This document shows, one piece after another, positions 27,009-37,104 of a DNA stretch of 59,412 bases. The first letter of the stretch is position 1, and each line of letters begins with the position of its first letter. The notes under the pieces were generated by a model, which was not told the origin of the DNA, made no database searches, and saw only the letters and a program-made list of their open reading frames with translations. Origin of the DNA: an uncultured Clostridium sp. GTDB lineage: Bacteria > Bacillota > Clostridia > TANB77 > CAG-508. The translations under genes were made by a program, and so were the position numbers. The DNA is taken from contig CAMMWP010000006.1 in NCBI GenBank assembly GCA_946500615.1, positions 1 to 59,412 of the forward strand. Direction: 5' to 3'.

Positions 27009-27103
27009 ACATTGGGGACAGGCCAAAACGGACAAATTTTGGACATTGGGGACAGGTCAAAATGGACAAATTTTGGATATTGGGGACAGGCTAAAATGGA
27101 CAC
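27009..27103. repeat. Tandem 34-bp repeat, two full units and one partial
   Basis: Units at 27009-27042 and 27043-27076 and a partial unit from 27077 share the core TTGGGGACAGG...AAAA-GGACAAATTTTGG. The same core (GGGACA, GCCAAAATGGACAAAAATTGG) forms the ends of palindromic element B at 42.6 kb, so the array looks like repeated ends of that element. There are no spacers, so it is not a CRISPR. Confidence 0.8.
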
Positions 27104-27165
27104 ATTATAAATAAAAATATGTAATGAACGAGAAAATGCAAAAAAATAGAGAGGATAGAATAAAA

Positions 27166-28539
27166 ATGAACGTAGGATTTGTAGCACTAGGTTGTAGTAA
27201 AAATTTAATTGATACAGAGTGCTTAATAGGAATGTTTAAAGATAATCGATATCAGATTGTTAATGAAGAGGAAAAAGCAGATATCTTAGTCATTAATACA
27301 TGTGGATTTATAGAGTCTGCAAAAGAAGAAGCAATTAATACCATATTAGAAATGGCAGAATACAAAAAACAAAAATGTCAATATCTAATTGTTATGGGAT
27401 GTTTGGTTCAAAGATATTATGATGAACTGATAAAAGCTTTGCCAGAAGTAGACTTATTTATAAGAATACAAGACTATGATAGATTATGGGACAAAATAGA
27501 AGACTTAGTAAAAAGGGGAATTGTTGTAAAAGAAAAGAAAAAAATTAGCAAAAAAATATCGCAGATTCCACAAATGCCTATGTTCACACAGCAAGATTTT
27601 TTAAATAGAATATTAACAACGGGAAAAAACTATGCATATATAAAAATAGGAGAAGGATGTAGCAACAAATGTACATATTGTGCCATTCCCTATATTAGAG
27701 GACCATTTGTAAGTAGACCAATGGAAAATATTATAGAAGAGGCAAAAGGACTAGCCAAAAAAGGAATCAAAGAATTGATTGTAATAGCACAAGACACAAC
27801 GAAATATGGTATAGATATATATGGAGAATCAAAATTAGCAGAGTTATTGGAAAAATTAAGTGAAATAGAAGGAATTCAATGGATTCGTTTTTTATATGCA
27901 TATCCAGAAGGAATTACAGAAGAATTAATAAATGTTGTATCTAAAAATGACAAGATTGCAAAATATTTTGATATACCAATTCAACATATTGCAAATCCAG
28001 TTTTAAAAAGAATGAATCGAAGAACAAGTAAAGAACAAATAGAAAAATTATTAGAAGATATTAGAAAGAAAATCCCAAACGTAATATTAAGAACAAGTTT
28101 AATTGTTGGTTTTCCCGGCGAAACAAAAGAAAATTTTGAAGAACTAAAACAATTTGTAAAAAAGACGAAATTTGATAAATTAGGAACATTTATGTATTCA
28201 AAAGAAGATGGTACACCAGCGGAGAAATTACCAAATCAAATTCACGGAAATACAAAAAAAGCAAGGTATCGTCAAATCATGGAAATTCAGCAAGAAATTT
28301 CTAAACATCTTCAAGAGCAGAAAATAGGAAACCATTACAAAGTATTAATAGAAAATATGTCATTTGACGGAAAATATTATATTGGAAGAACCATGCAGGA
28401 TGTACCGGAAATAGACGGAATGGTGTACATAAAGAATACAACCAAACAAAAACCGGAAGAGATAGTCAATCATTTTATAAATTGCAAAATAGTAGAAGTT
28501 AGCAATTATGATATGATAGCGGAAATAATAGAAAAATAA
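27166..28539 (+). CDS. rimO: Ribosomal protein S12 methylthiotransferase RimO
   Basis: RimO, about 457 residues, is a radical-SAM enzyme that adds a methylthio group to Asp of ribosomal protein S12. The N-terminal UPF0004 domain has FVALGCSKNLIDTE with the first cluster Cys, NTCGF and MGCLVQRY with the other two. The radical-SAM motif CSNKCTYC lies near residue 166, and a TRAM domain ends the protein. SKNLIDTE distinguishes it from MiaB. Start chosen at the ATG behind GAGAGG; the ATG 42 bases earlier is less likely. TrpS follows 28 bases later. Confidence 0.93.
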   Translation: MNVGFVALGCSKNLIDTECLIGMFKDNRYQIVNEEEKADILVINTCGFIESAKEEAINTILEMAEYKKQKCQYLIVMGCLVQRYYDELIKALPEVDLFIRIQDYDRLWDKIEDLVKRGIVVKEKKKISKKISQIPQMPMFTQQDFLNRILTTGKNYAYIKIGEGCSNKCTYCAIPYIRGPFVSRPMENIIEEAKGLAKKGIKELIVIAQDTTKYGIDIYGESKLAELLEKLSEIEGIQWIRFLYAYPEGITEELINVVSKNDKIAKYFDIPIQHIANPVLKRMNRRTSKEQIEKLLEDIRKKIPNVILRTSLIVGFPGETKENFEELKQFVKKTKFDKLGTFMYSKEDGTPAEKLPNQIHGNTKKARYRQIMEIQQEISKHLQEQKIGNHYKVLIENMSFDGKYYIGRTMQDVPEIDGMVYIKNTTKQKPEEIVNHFINCKIVEVSNYDMIAEIIEK

Positions 28540-28567
28540 ATAATACCTAAGAAGGGAATGAAAGAAT

Positions 28568-29575
28568 ATGAAAAAAAGAGTATTAACAGGTGATAGACCA
28601 ACAGGTAAATTACATATAGGCCATTATTTTGGTTCATTAAAAAAGAGAGTAGAAATGCAAGATAGTGGGGAATATGATATATATATATTGATTGCAGATG
28701 TGCAAGCATTAACAGATAATTTTAACAATCCCGAAAAAGTAAGAAAAAATGTGAGAGAATTGGCAATGGATTATCTATCATGCGGAATTGATCCAGAAAA
28801 AACAACCATATATATCCAATCCATGATACCAGAAACCGCTGAACTAACCATATATTATTCAAATTTAGTAACCATCGCAAGACTTCAAAGAAATCCAACT
28901 GTAAAAACAGAAATTGCACAAAAAAAAGAATTATTTGGAGAGAGTGTTACATATGGATTTTTAGGATATCCAGTTAGCCAAGCAGCTGATATTACAACTT
29001 TTGAAGGAGAATTGGTCCCAACAGGGGAAGATCAAGAACCATTAATGGAACAATGTAGAGAAATTGTTAGGAAATTTAATAGTATTTATGGCGAGGTACT
29101 AGTAGAGCCTAAAATTGTATTGTCAGAAGGAAAAAGAATTAAAGGACTAGATGGCAATGAAAAAATGGGAAAATCTCTTGGAAATGCTATTTATTTATCA
29201 GACTCAGAAGAGGAAATAACCAAAAAAGTAATGAGTGCAGTAACAGATCCCAATAGAATAAAAAAGGATGATTTAGGAAACCCTAATATATGTATGGTAG
29301 CATATTATCATAAACTATTTTCTAGTAAAGAAGAAGTCGATACAGTATGTGCAGAATGTAGAGCAGGAAAAAGAGGTTGTGTAGCTTGTAAGAAACAATT
29401 GGCAAGCAATATTAGCGAATATTTAAAACCAATGAGAGAAAAAAGAAAATATTATGAAGAACATCCAGAAATCATAGATAAAATTTTAAAAGAAGGCACA
29501 GAAAAAGCAAGAAAAACAGCGCAAGAAACCATGAGAAAAATAAAAAAAGCAATGAAACTGAATTATTTTGAATAA
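28568..29575 (+). CDS. trpS: Tryptophanyl-tRNA synthetase
   Basis: Class I tryptophanyl-tRNA synthetase, 335 residues, charges tRNA-Trp in the cytoplasm. The HIGH-type motif is KLHIGHYFGSL (near residue 17) and the KMSKS-type motif is EKMGKSLGN (near residue 200). DRPTGKLH at the N-terminus and GEDQEPLMEQ, which contact ATP and Trp, are visible. The gene lies in a rimO-trpS-cupin-obgE run on one strand. No T-box leader is seen; the upstream gap is only 28 bases. Confidence 0.97.
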   Translation: MKKRVLTGDRPTGKLHIGHYFGSLKKRVEMQDSGEYDIYILIADVQALTDNFNNPEKVRKNVRELAMDYLSCGIDPEKTTIYIQSMIPETAELTIYYSNLVTIARLQRNPTVKTEIAQKKELFGESVTYGFLGYPVSQAADITTFEGELVPTGEDQEPLMEQCREIVRKFNSIYGEVLVEPKIVLSEGKRIKGLDGNEKMGKSLGNAIYLSDSEEEITKKVMSAVTDPNRIKKDDLGNPNICMVAYYHKLFSSKEEVDTVCAECRAGKRGCVACKKQLASNISEYLKPMREKRKYYEEHPEIIDKILKEGTEKARKTAQETMRKIKKAMKLNYFE

Positions 29576-29640
29576 TGTGAAAATAGATTAAATAGAAATT
29601 TAATATTTAGTAAATAGCTAGGAAAAAAAGGAGGAATTTT

Positions 29641-31277
<1,637 letters not shown>

Positions 31278-31302
31278 TTGTGTCTAATTCAGTGTCCAGT
31301 TA

Positions 31303-31520
31303 TGTCCATTTGGGGACGTTTCTGTTTGAGACATTTTTATGTAAAGTTGAGTAGCTTGTGATAAATATATATTCAGTGCAATATTTATTATAAATACTAC
31401 AAATTCTTTGTATTTTACAATTCAAAGTGAAATTAAGCATTGTAAACTTTGTTTTCAGAAGAAATGTCTGAAATAACTTTACATAAAAATGTCTCAAACA
31501 GAAACGTCCCCAAATGGACA
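31303..31520. repeat. Palindromic element A (MITE-like), 218 bp
   Basis: A 46-bp perfect terminal inverted repeat (31303-31348 with 31475-31520) begins TGTCCATTTGGGGACG. The centre of 126 bp is AT-rich and non-coding. Short imperfect extensions (GTGTC near 31279 and GACAC near 31532) continue the symmetry outward. The GGGGACG ends recall repeats mobilised by REP-associated Y1 transposases, none of which is in the window. Confidence 0.85.
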
Positions 31521-31595
31521 AAGATTTATTTGACACGAAAAAATGCTATACAATTTTTACTGTGCATGTTGTTAACAAAAAATGGTCAATAATAG

Positions 31596-31624
31596 TTGAC
31601 GAAATTCAAAAAAAATGATATAAA
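31596..31624 (+). promoter_or_regulatory. Promoter of tRNA-Glu
   Basis: TTGACG at 31596 and TATAAA at 31619 with 17 bases between them, ending 17 bases before the mature tRNA. Confidence 0.7.
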
Positions 31625-31641
31625 TAGAAAGTAAATTTAAT

Positions 31642-31716
31642 GGCCCCTTGGTCAAGCGGTTAAGACGCCACCCTCTCAAGGTGGAATCATGGGTTCGATT
31701 CCCGTAGGGGTCACCA
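31642..31716 (+). tRNA. tRNA-Glu (anticodon CTC)
   Basis: A complete 75-nt cloverleaf including an encoded CCA end. The acceptor stem GGCCCCT pairs with AGGGGTC, the anticodon stem CCACC/GGTGG encloses loop CTCTCAA, and the T loop contains GGTTCGATTCC. The anticodon CTC reads GAG. The D arm GGTCAAGCGGTTAAGAC agrees with bacterial tRNA-Glu. It is the only tRNA in the window. Confidence 0.96.
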
Positions 31717-31863
31717 CAAATTAGTGAATTTTTAAAATTAGCACAGAGCAAATTTACGGAGAGCCTAAGCAAAATTATAAATTGTATAATAAAGCTAGTC
31801 AAAAGTTCTCAAGTAAAATTGAATAGTGTGGAAAAAAATTTATAAAATAGTTAAGTAGACTTG

Positions 31864-31915
31864 AAAAATCTCTAATTGTATTGTAAAATAATGGAAATAC
31901 AATTAGAGATTTTTT
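31864..31915. terminator. Long A/T hairpin, bidirectional terminator-like
   Basis: A 19-bp perfect stem (31864-31882 with 31896-31915), flanked by A on the left and T on the right. It could end the tRNA transcript. The stretch 31717-32165 otherwise holds no gene that I can see. Confidence 0.6.
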
Positions 31916-32165
31916 AGAGCTTTATTTATAAGAATAAATAATTTTAGTCAAAGAGTATTCTATCAGTAAATTGATTATCTGCTTTTATTGTTTCATATTT
32001 TGAGTCAAAGCATTTTGTCAAGGCATATTTTGTATATTATAAAAATCCACATATTTATTAATCTATATATTTATAGTTTCACATTTTTTATAATAATTAA
32101 AATTTTTACAACATTTATGATTTTTAGATCGTAAATTTTTATCTATGTAATAAGTTCCCTAAACA

Positions 32166-32326
32166 AACAATAGCGGGCTTTTTAAACATTTTTCTATTTA
32201 TGACATTTTTTAAAGCACGCGTTATTGTTCGGCGCCAATTTTACGCATGTAAAATTGTGTGCAATTGCTAGAGCGAAGCGTTTTTTCTACAATAGGAAAG
32301 TTGCCCTTTCCTATTGTAGAAAAAAT
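32166..32326. repeat. GGCGCC-family repeat, copy 2 (reverse orientation) with hairpin
   Basis: An AACAATAGCGGGCTTT arm (32166-32181) pairs with AAAGCACGCGTTATTGTTC (32212-32230). GGCGCC follows, then the small palindrome ATTTTACGCATGTAAAAT, then AGAGCGAAGCG, then a strong hairpin (32281-32300 with 32306-32326). Same order as copies 3 and 4 on the other strand. Confidence 0.8.
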
Positions 32327-32433
32327 AAGAAAAATCTCTAATTTGTTTAAAATTAAAATTTATATAATAGTAAAAATCAAATTTCGATATTGAATACAAA
32401 AAAGAAATTTGGTAAAATGAAAGGAGAAAAAAT

Positions 32434-33330
32434 ATGAACAGTTTAAACAAACTAAAAGAAGTAGATATGCTACCATTATCGAATGACTATGTATTTAAAA
32501 GAATTTTTGGAAAAGGACGGAAATGAAAAGATATTAAAAAGCCTTTTGGAAGCAATATTAAAAATACATATACAAAAAATAGAAATAAAGAATCCAGAAA
32601 TACCCAAGGAAGCAATAGATGAAAAACTAAGTATATTAGATATCAAAGCAGAAATTAATGAAAATACATTGATAGATATTGAATTACAAGTAGGAAATAC
32701 AACAGCAATAGAAAGAAGGCTAATTGTATACAATGCTAAACTAATAGCAGGAGATATAAAAGTATCAGAAGAATATAAAAATGCAAAAGATACCATTATT
32801 AATGTATTGTAAATGATAACATTATAAAAAGGAATGCGTATTTAAGTTTAGCAATGTTAACATATGAGGAAACCGAAGAAATCCGTTATGTAGACATGGG
32901 GTATAAGGAAGAGGATAAATATCTAAGCCAGATGTTAAAATATTACATCATAGAATTACCGAAATTCAAGAAGAAAAAACCAAAGGTAGCAGATATACTA
33001 GAAAAATGGTTATATGTCATTGGGGGAGATAGAAAAATGATGGAAGAGTATAAAAAAGAAAATGAAGAAATCAAAGAAGCAGTAGACCAATTAACAGAAA
33101 TGAGTGCAGATGAATATGAAAGAGAGTTATATGAAATAAGAGAAAGAAGTAGACTAACATATCATACAGAAATGAATGAGGCAAGAAGAAAAGGAGTAGA
33201 AGAAGGCGAAAAAATTGGAAAAGATGAAGAAAAAAGAGAAATAGCTAGAAAGATGAAAAAGGAAGGGTTTAATAAAGAAACCATAAAAAAAATAACAAAT
33301 TTAACAGAACAAGAAATTGATGAACTATAA
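32434..33330 (+). pseudogene. Rpn-family PD-(D/E)XK nuclease/transposase, two frame breaks
   Basis: The combined frames give an Rpn (recombination-promoting nuclease) protein: LPLSNDYVFKRIFG at the N-terminus, ILDIKAEINENTLIDIELQV with the nuclease Asp/Glu core, YVDMGYKEEDKYLSQ and IELPKF in the middle, and a charged C-terminal helix. The gene starts at the ATG behind AAAGGAG. Break 1 is at GGA CGG AAA TGA (32515-32526); omitting C32518 gives FGKGGNEKILKS and continues the family sequence. Break 2, near 32804-32812, needs one extra base or two fewer and has no CGG. The second break argues for decay of this gene. Rpn genes are often multi-copy and mobile. Confidence 0.75.
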
Positions 33331-33609
33331 ATATGAATTGTATGGTAGTGTAGAAAATTGGTTAACCTATGAAGACGACTTACATGTGGCATATTCGGGT
33401 TATGGTGGAAATATACAAGGACAAACTGTTACATCACGAAGTATAACAAGGAAGATATTAATTATGTAGCAGGTTTTACAAAACTAAATTTTGATTCTTA
33501 TACTTTTGGAGATACGCAAAATTATACTAATCATCAAGTTAATTACTATAGAAAGCAACATAAAATGAATAAATTTTATAAAGATACTTTACTTTATAAA
33601 AAAATATGA
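33331..33609 (+). pseudogene. Remnant of an unrecognised gene
   Basis: Two adjoining open stretches in different frames read LYGSVENWLTYEDDLHVAYSGYGG and then KEDINYVAGFTKLNF...DTQNYTNHQVNYYRKQH, followed by a stop at the promoter of the riboswitch. The composition (Tyr, Asn, Gly, Thr) looks like part of an exported or phage-type protein, but I cannot name it. The frames join only with an indel near 33436-33440, and no start codon is visible. Confidence 0.35.
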
Positions 33610-33615
33610 TATACT
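33588..33615 (+). promoter_or_regulatory. Promoter of the riboswitch-ATPase transcript
   Basis: TTTACT at 33588 and TATACT at 33610 with a 16-base spacer, immediately before the aptamer. Confidence 0.6.
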
Positions 33616-33621
33616 AGAACT

Positions 33622-33746
33622 GTTAAAAGGGAGTAGCTTTTAATTACTAATCAACAGTCGCGATAAGTATATCTGGTTAGTAAGCTTTTTATAATAAAGT
33701 AAGCAAGACTTTTAAAAGGAATAAAATCTTTTTAAAAGTCTTTTTT
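33622..33746 (+). ncRNA. yybP-ykoY (Mn2+) riboswitch with terminator
   Basis: The aptamer shows the conserved pieces in order: AAAAGGGAGTAGC (33625-33637), CAGTCGCGATAAG, CTGGTTAGTAAGC and AAGCAAGACTTTT (33700-33712). These match the Lactococcus yybP-ykoY aptamer that binds Mn2+. The closing stem P1 uses TTAAAAG (33623-33629) with CTTTTAA (33709-33715). The same right-hand strand is the left arm of an intrinsic terminator (33705-33720 with 33725-33740, then TTTTTT). P1 and terminator are thus mutually exclusive, giving an ON switch with Mn2+. In Lactococcus this riboswitch controls a P-type ATPase (YoaB), as here. Confidence 0.85.
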
Positions 33747-33815
33747 GTTGAAAACAAAACATAATATTGGTATAGAAGAAGAATCAAAGATTTTATTTCT
33801 AAATAAAAAGGAAAT

Positions 33816-33834
33816 GGAGGTTACCAGAATGTAA
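33816..33834 (+). promoter_or_regulatory. Start-stop element (ATG-TAA) with a strong Shine-Dalgarno
   Basis: GGAGG at 33816 is followed eight bases later by ATG TAA. The leader of the ATPase gene thus has a perfect initiation site whose frame ends at once. It could be a minimal regulatory uORF that parks ribosomes, or the scar of a lost reading frame. The rest of 33747-33996 shows nothing else. Confidence 0.35.
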
Positions 33835-33996
33835 AAAAGTGAAAATAATAACTAGAAATTTTATGCAAAATGAAAGAAAAATATTGATATATTTTCATTA
33901 TTTGGATACAATAAAAAAGAAAATATGTAAAAAAGGGAAAAAAACGGTAGTTTTATTTTATCCAATCAATATAATGCTAAAGAAAGGAAAGAAAAA

Positions 33997-36726
33997 ATGG
34001 AAAATAAAAACTGGTTTAATAAAGAAATAAAGGAAGTTGAAAAAGAACTAGAAACAAATCAAGAAGTAGGATTGTCAGCAGAAGAAGTAGTAAAAAGAAG
34101 AGAAAACTATGGACTCAATCAATTAAAAGAAAAGAAAAAGAAATCTTTATTTATGAGATTTGTAGATCAATTTAAAGATTTTTCTATTATCATTTTAATC
34201 ATTGCCGCTATTGTATCAGGTGTAGTAGGAGTAGCAGAAGGAGAAGGTATCACAGACACAATTATTATTTTAATAGTTGTTATACTAAATGCAATTATTG
34301 GTGTGACCCAAGAATCAAAAGCAGAAAAATCACTAGAGGCTTTGCAAAAGTTAACAGACCATGCCTCTAAAGTTATAAGAGATGGGCAAGTAACAGTTGT
34401 TCCTGCAAAAGAATTAGTACCGGGAGATATTGTTGTGCTAGATACAGGAGATTATATTCCAGCAGATTTAAGAATAATAGAGGCAGTTAATTTAAAAGCA
34501 CAAGAAGCATCATTAACAGGAGAATCTGTGCCAGTTGATAAAACGACAGAAAAAATTGAGGAAACAGAAATTGGATTAGGAGATAGAACCAATATGGCTT
34601 TTTCTTCTAGCTTAGTAACCTATGGAAGAGGAAAAGGTGTGGTTGTAGAAACTGGAATGACAACAGAGGTTGGAAAAATTGCAGAGATGATCAATGAAAC
34701 AGAAGAACAAATTACACCACTACAACAAAAATTAAACAAATTAGGGAAAACATTAGGAATTACAGCCATTCTTATTTGTGTTGTTATCTTTATTATAGGA
34801 CTATTCCAACAAAAAGAACCAATTCATATGTTTATGACAGCAGTATCATTAGCTGTTGCAGCAATCCCAGAAGGATTGGTAGCTGTATCAACCATTGTAT
34901 TGGCAATTGGTGTACAAAAAATGGTTAAGAAAAATGCAATTGTGAAAAAATTACCAGCAGTTGAAACATTAGGAAGTGCAACCGTTATTTGTTCAGACAA
35001 AACAGGAACACTAACACAAAATAAAATGACAGTAGAAAAAGTATATTTAAATGGAGAAATCAAAGACTTAGAAGAAATTGATAGCAAACAAGTATCAGAT
35101 GACATGACGACATTGGTATATGCCAATATGTTATGTAATGACACCAAAATTGCAAAAGATGGAACATTAACAGGAGATCCAACAGAGACAGCATTAGTAG
35201 ATATGGCATTCAAATTGAACTTTGATCCAAGCGTTTATGATAGAATGGTACGTATAGCAGAAGTGCCATTTGATTCAGATAGAAAATTAATGACAACGGT
35301 TAATAAAGTAAATCAAAACTATATTGCTTACACAAAAGGTGGAGTGGATGAATTACTAAGAATTTGTAAGGGATATGTATTTAATGGAGAAATCAAAGAA
35401 GATTTAGAAAATTATGCAATAACGATTAGACAAAAAAATGAAGAAATGGCAAAAGAAGCTTTAAGAGTTTTAGCCTGTGGATATAAAGAGTTTGACCATG
35501 AACCAACCCAAGAAGAATTAGAACATATAGAAAGTGATTTAATCTTTGTTGGAATGGTAGGAATGATCGACCCACCAAGAGAAGAAGCAAAAAAAGCAGT
35601 AGAAAAATGTAAAACAGCAGGAATTAAAACGGTTATGATTACAGGAGATCATAAAATAACAGCAACAGCAATTGCTAAAAAACTAGGAATTCTAGAGAAT
35701 GAAGATGAAGCGATTACTGGTTTGGAATTAGAAAAAATGTCTGATGAAGAATTACAAAAACATGTAAGACATTATTCTGTATATGCAAGAGTATCTCCAG
35801 AACATAAAGTAAGAATTGTAAAAGCATGGCAAAAAAATGGAGAAATTGTAGCAATGACAGGTGATGGGGTAAATGATAGCCCTGCATTAAAAACATCAGA
35901 TATTGGTTGTGCAATGGGAATGGTAGGAACAGATGTTGCCAAAGAAGCAGCAGATGTGATTTTAACAGATGACAATTTTGCAACGATTGTATCAGCAGTA
36001 GAAGAAGGAAGAAGAATATATGACAATATCTTAAAAGTTATCCAATTCTTATTATCAAGTAACATAGGAGAAGTAGTAGTATTATTCTTAGCAACACTAT
36101 TCACACCATTATTTGCTAAATGGTTTGGAATTACAGATATGACACATCTAGAAATCTTATTACCAATTCATATCTTATGGATAAACTTAGTGACAGACTC
36201 ATTGCCAGCATTAGCATTAGCATTTGATCCAGCAAATGCAGATATCATGAATAGAAAACCTAATAAGCCGGGGAAAGGCGTATTTACGAAAGGAATGACA
36301 TGGAGAATTATATATCAAGGTGTTATGATAGGACTATTAACACTTGGTGCATTTATGATAGGCTTAGCAACAACAACAGAACCGATTGATGGACTAACAT
36401 TAGATGAATCAAAAATAGAAGTAGGACAAACGATGGCATTTGCAACACTAGCATTTTCAGAACTAGTACATGTATTTAATATTAGAAATAACAAAAAATC
36501 TGTATTTAAAACAAAAATATTTAATAATAGTAAATTAATATGGGCGGTACTTGGATCAGCACTACTAATGGGAATTATTTTAGCAATACCAGCTTTAAGA
36601 ACAATCTTTAGCATACCAGTATTACCAACAGAGAACATCTTAGAATTGATTGGTCTTGTAATAGCACCACTAATAATTGTAGAATTGTTTAAATTGTTTA
36701 AAATTAATACATTTAAAGATGAATAA
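33997..36726 (+). CDS. P-type cation-transporting ATPase (Ca2+/Mn2+ type)
   Basis: A 909-residue P2-type ATPase that exports a divalent cation across the membrane. The order is an N-terminal cation ATPase domain (1-75), two TM, actuator domain with LTGESVP (near 171), two TM including PEGLV (near 290), phosphorylation site CSDKTGTLTQNK (Asp334), nucleotide domain with KGGVDELL, hinge MTGDGVNDSPALK, and six C-terminal TM. These are the marks of SERCA/PMR1-like pumps. The yybP-ykoY riboswitch in its leader suggests Mn2+ export, with Ca2+ as a possible second substrate. AAAGGAAAG precedes the start. Confidence 0.93.
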   Translation: MENKNWFNKEIKEVEKELETNQEVGLSAEEVVKRRENYGLNQLKEKKKKSLFMRFVDQFKDFSIIILIIAAIVSGVVGVAEGEGITDTIIILIVVILNAIIGVTQESKAEKSLEALQKLTDHASKVIRDGQVTVVPAKELVPGDIVVLDTGDYIPADLRIIEAVNLKAQEASLTGESVPVDKTTEKIEETEIGLGDRTNMAFSSSLVTYGRGKGVVVETGMTTEVGKIAEMINETEEQITPLQQKLNKLGKTLGITAILICVVIFIIGLFQQKEPIHMFMTAVSLAVAAIPEGLVAVSTIVLAIGVQKMVKKNAIVKKLPAVETLGSATVICSDKTGTLTQNKMTVEKVYLNGEIKDLEEIDSKQVSDDMTTLVYANMLCNDTKIAKDGTLTGDPTETALVDMAFKLNFDPSVYDRMVRIAEVPFDSDRKLMTTVNKVNQNYIAYTKGGVDELLRICKGYVFNGEIKEDLENYAITIRQKNEEMAKEALRVLACGYKEFDHEPTQEELEHIESDLIFVGMVGMIDPPREEAKKAVEKCKTAGIKTVMITGDHKITATAIAKKLGILENEDEAITGLELEKMSDEELQKHVRHYSVYARVSPEHKVRIVKAWQKNGEIVAMTGDGVNDSPALKTSDIGCAMGMVGTDVAKEAADVILTDDNFATIVSAVEEGRRIYDNILKVIQFLLSSNIGEVVVLFLATLFTPLFAKWFGITDMTHLEILLPIHILWINLVTDSLPALALAFDPANADIMNRKPNKPGKGVFTKGMTWRIIYQGVMIGLLTLGAFMIGLATTTEPIDGLTLDESKIEVGQTMAFATLAFSELVHVFNIRNNKKSVFKTKIFNNSKLIWAVLGSALLMGIILAIPALRTIFSIPVLPTENILELIGLVIAPLIIVELFKLFKINTFKDE

Positions 36727-36829
36727 GTGTCAATGAGGACGGAGTATGTTGACACAAATATGTCAAACAGATGTCAATGGAGACAGAAATAAAAAAACAA
36801 ATATGAAAAAAGAACCGTAAGAATGTTTG

Positions 36830-36880
36830 AAATGAACCTAAATTACTAAACTGAAAAGTTAATAATTTGGGTTCATTTTT
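36830..36880 (+). terminator. Terminator after the P-type ATPase gene
   Basis: AAATGAACCTAAATTA pairs with TAATTTGGGTTCATTT and a T tract follows. Confidence 0.75.
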
Positions 36881-36975
36881 AATGGTATAGGGAAAATCTG
36901 CCTCCAACATTATCATTAATAAAAAATTAATAAAACCTCTATTTATTATTAATAAAAATGTGGTATAGTATATAT

Positions 36976-37089
36976 GAACTTTAGGAACGGTCCTTAAGTT
37001 TACCAAATTGATAATCAATATAGATAAGAAAAGTATATGAAATGTTAATAATATGGTTAAATGAACTTTAAGGATTGTCCTTAAAGTTC
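36976..37089 (+). promoter_or_regulatory. Two copies of a GAACTTTAAGGA palindrome before the two-component genes
   Basis: Copy 2 (37063-37089) is a perfect inverted repeat, GAACTTTAAGGA-TTG-TCCTTAAAGTTC. Copy 1 (36976-37001) is a slightly imperfect version, GAACTTTAGGAACGGTCCTTAAG. They start 87 bases apart in the leader of the response-regulator gene, the second only 15 bases before its start codon. They could be operators for the response regulator itself or an RNA hairpin near the ribosome binding site. The intergenic stretch holds nothing else recognisable. Confidence 0.5.
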
Positions 37090-37104
37090 AAGAAAGGAAG
37101 AAAT

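Noticed and set aside
27009..27103. CRISPR-like array
   Set aside because: The 34-bp units are directly joined without spacers, there are fewer than three full copies, and no cas genes are nearby. They match the end of element B.
28540..28567. T-box leader before trpS
   Set aside because: Only 28 bases separate rimO and trpS, too short for a T-box, and no specifier hairpin or T-box sequence is present.
32803..32813. Programmed -1 frameshift in the Rpn gene
   Set aside because: No slippery X-XXY-YYZ heptamer or downstream structure is visible; a plain indel in a decaying gene is simpler.
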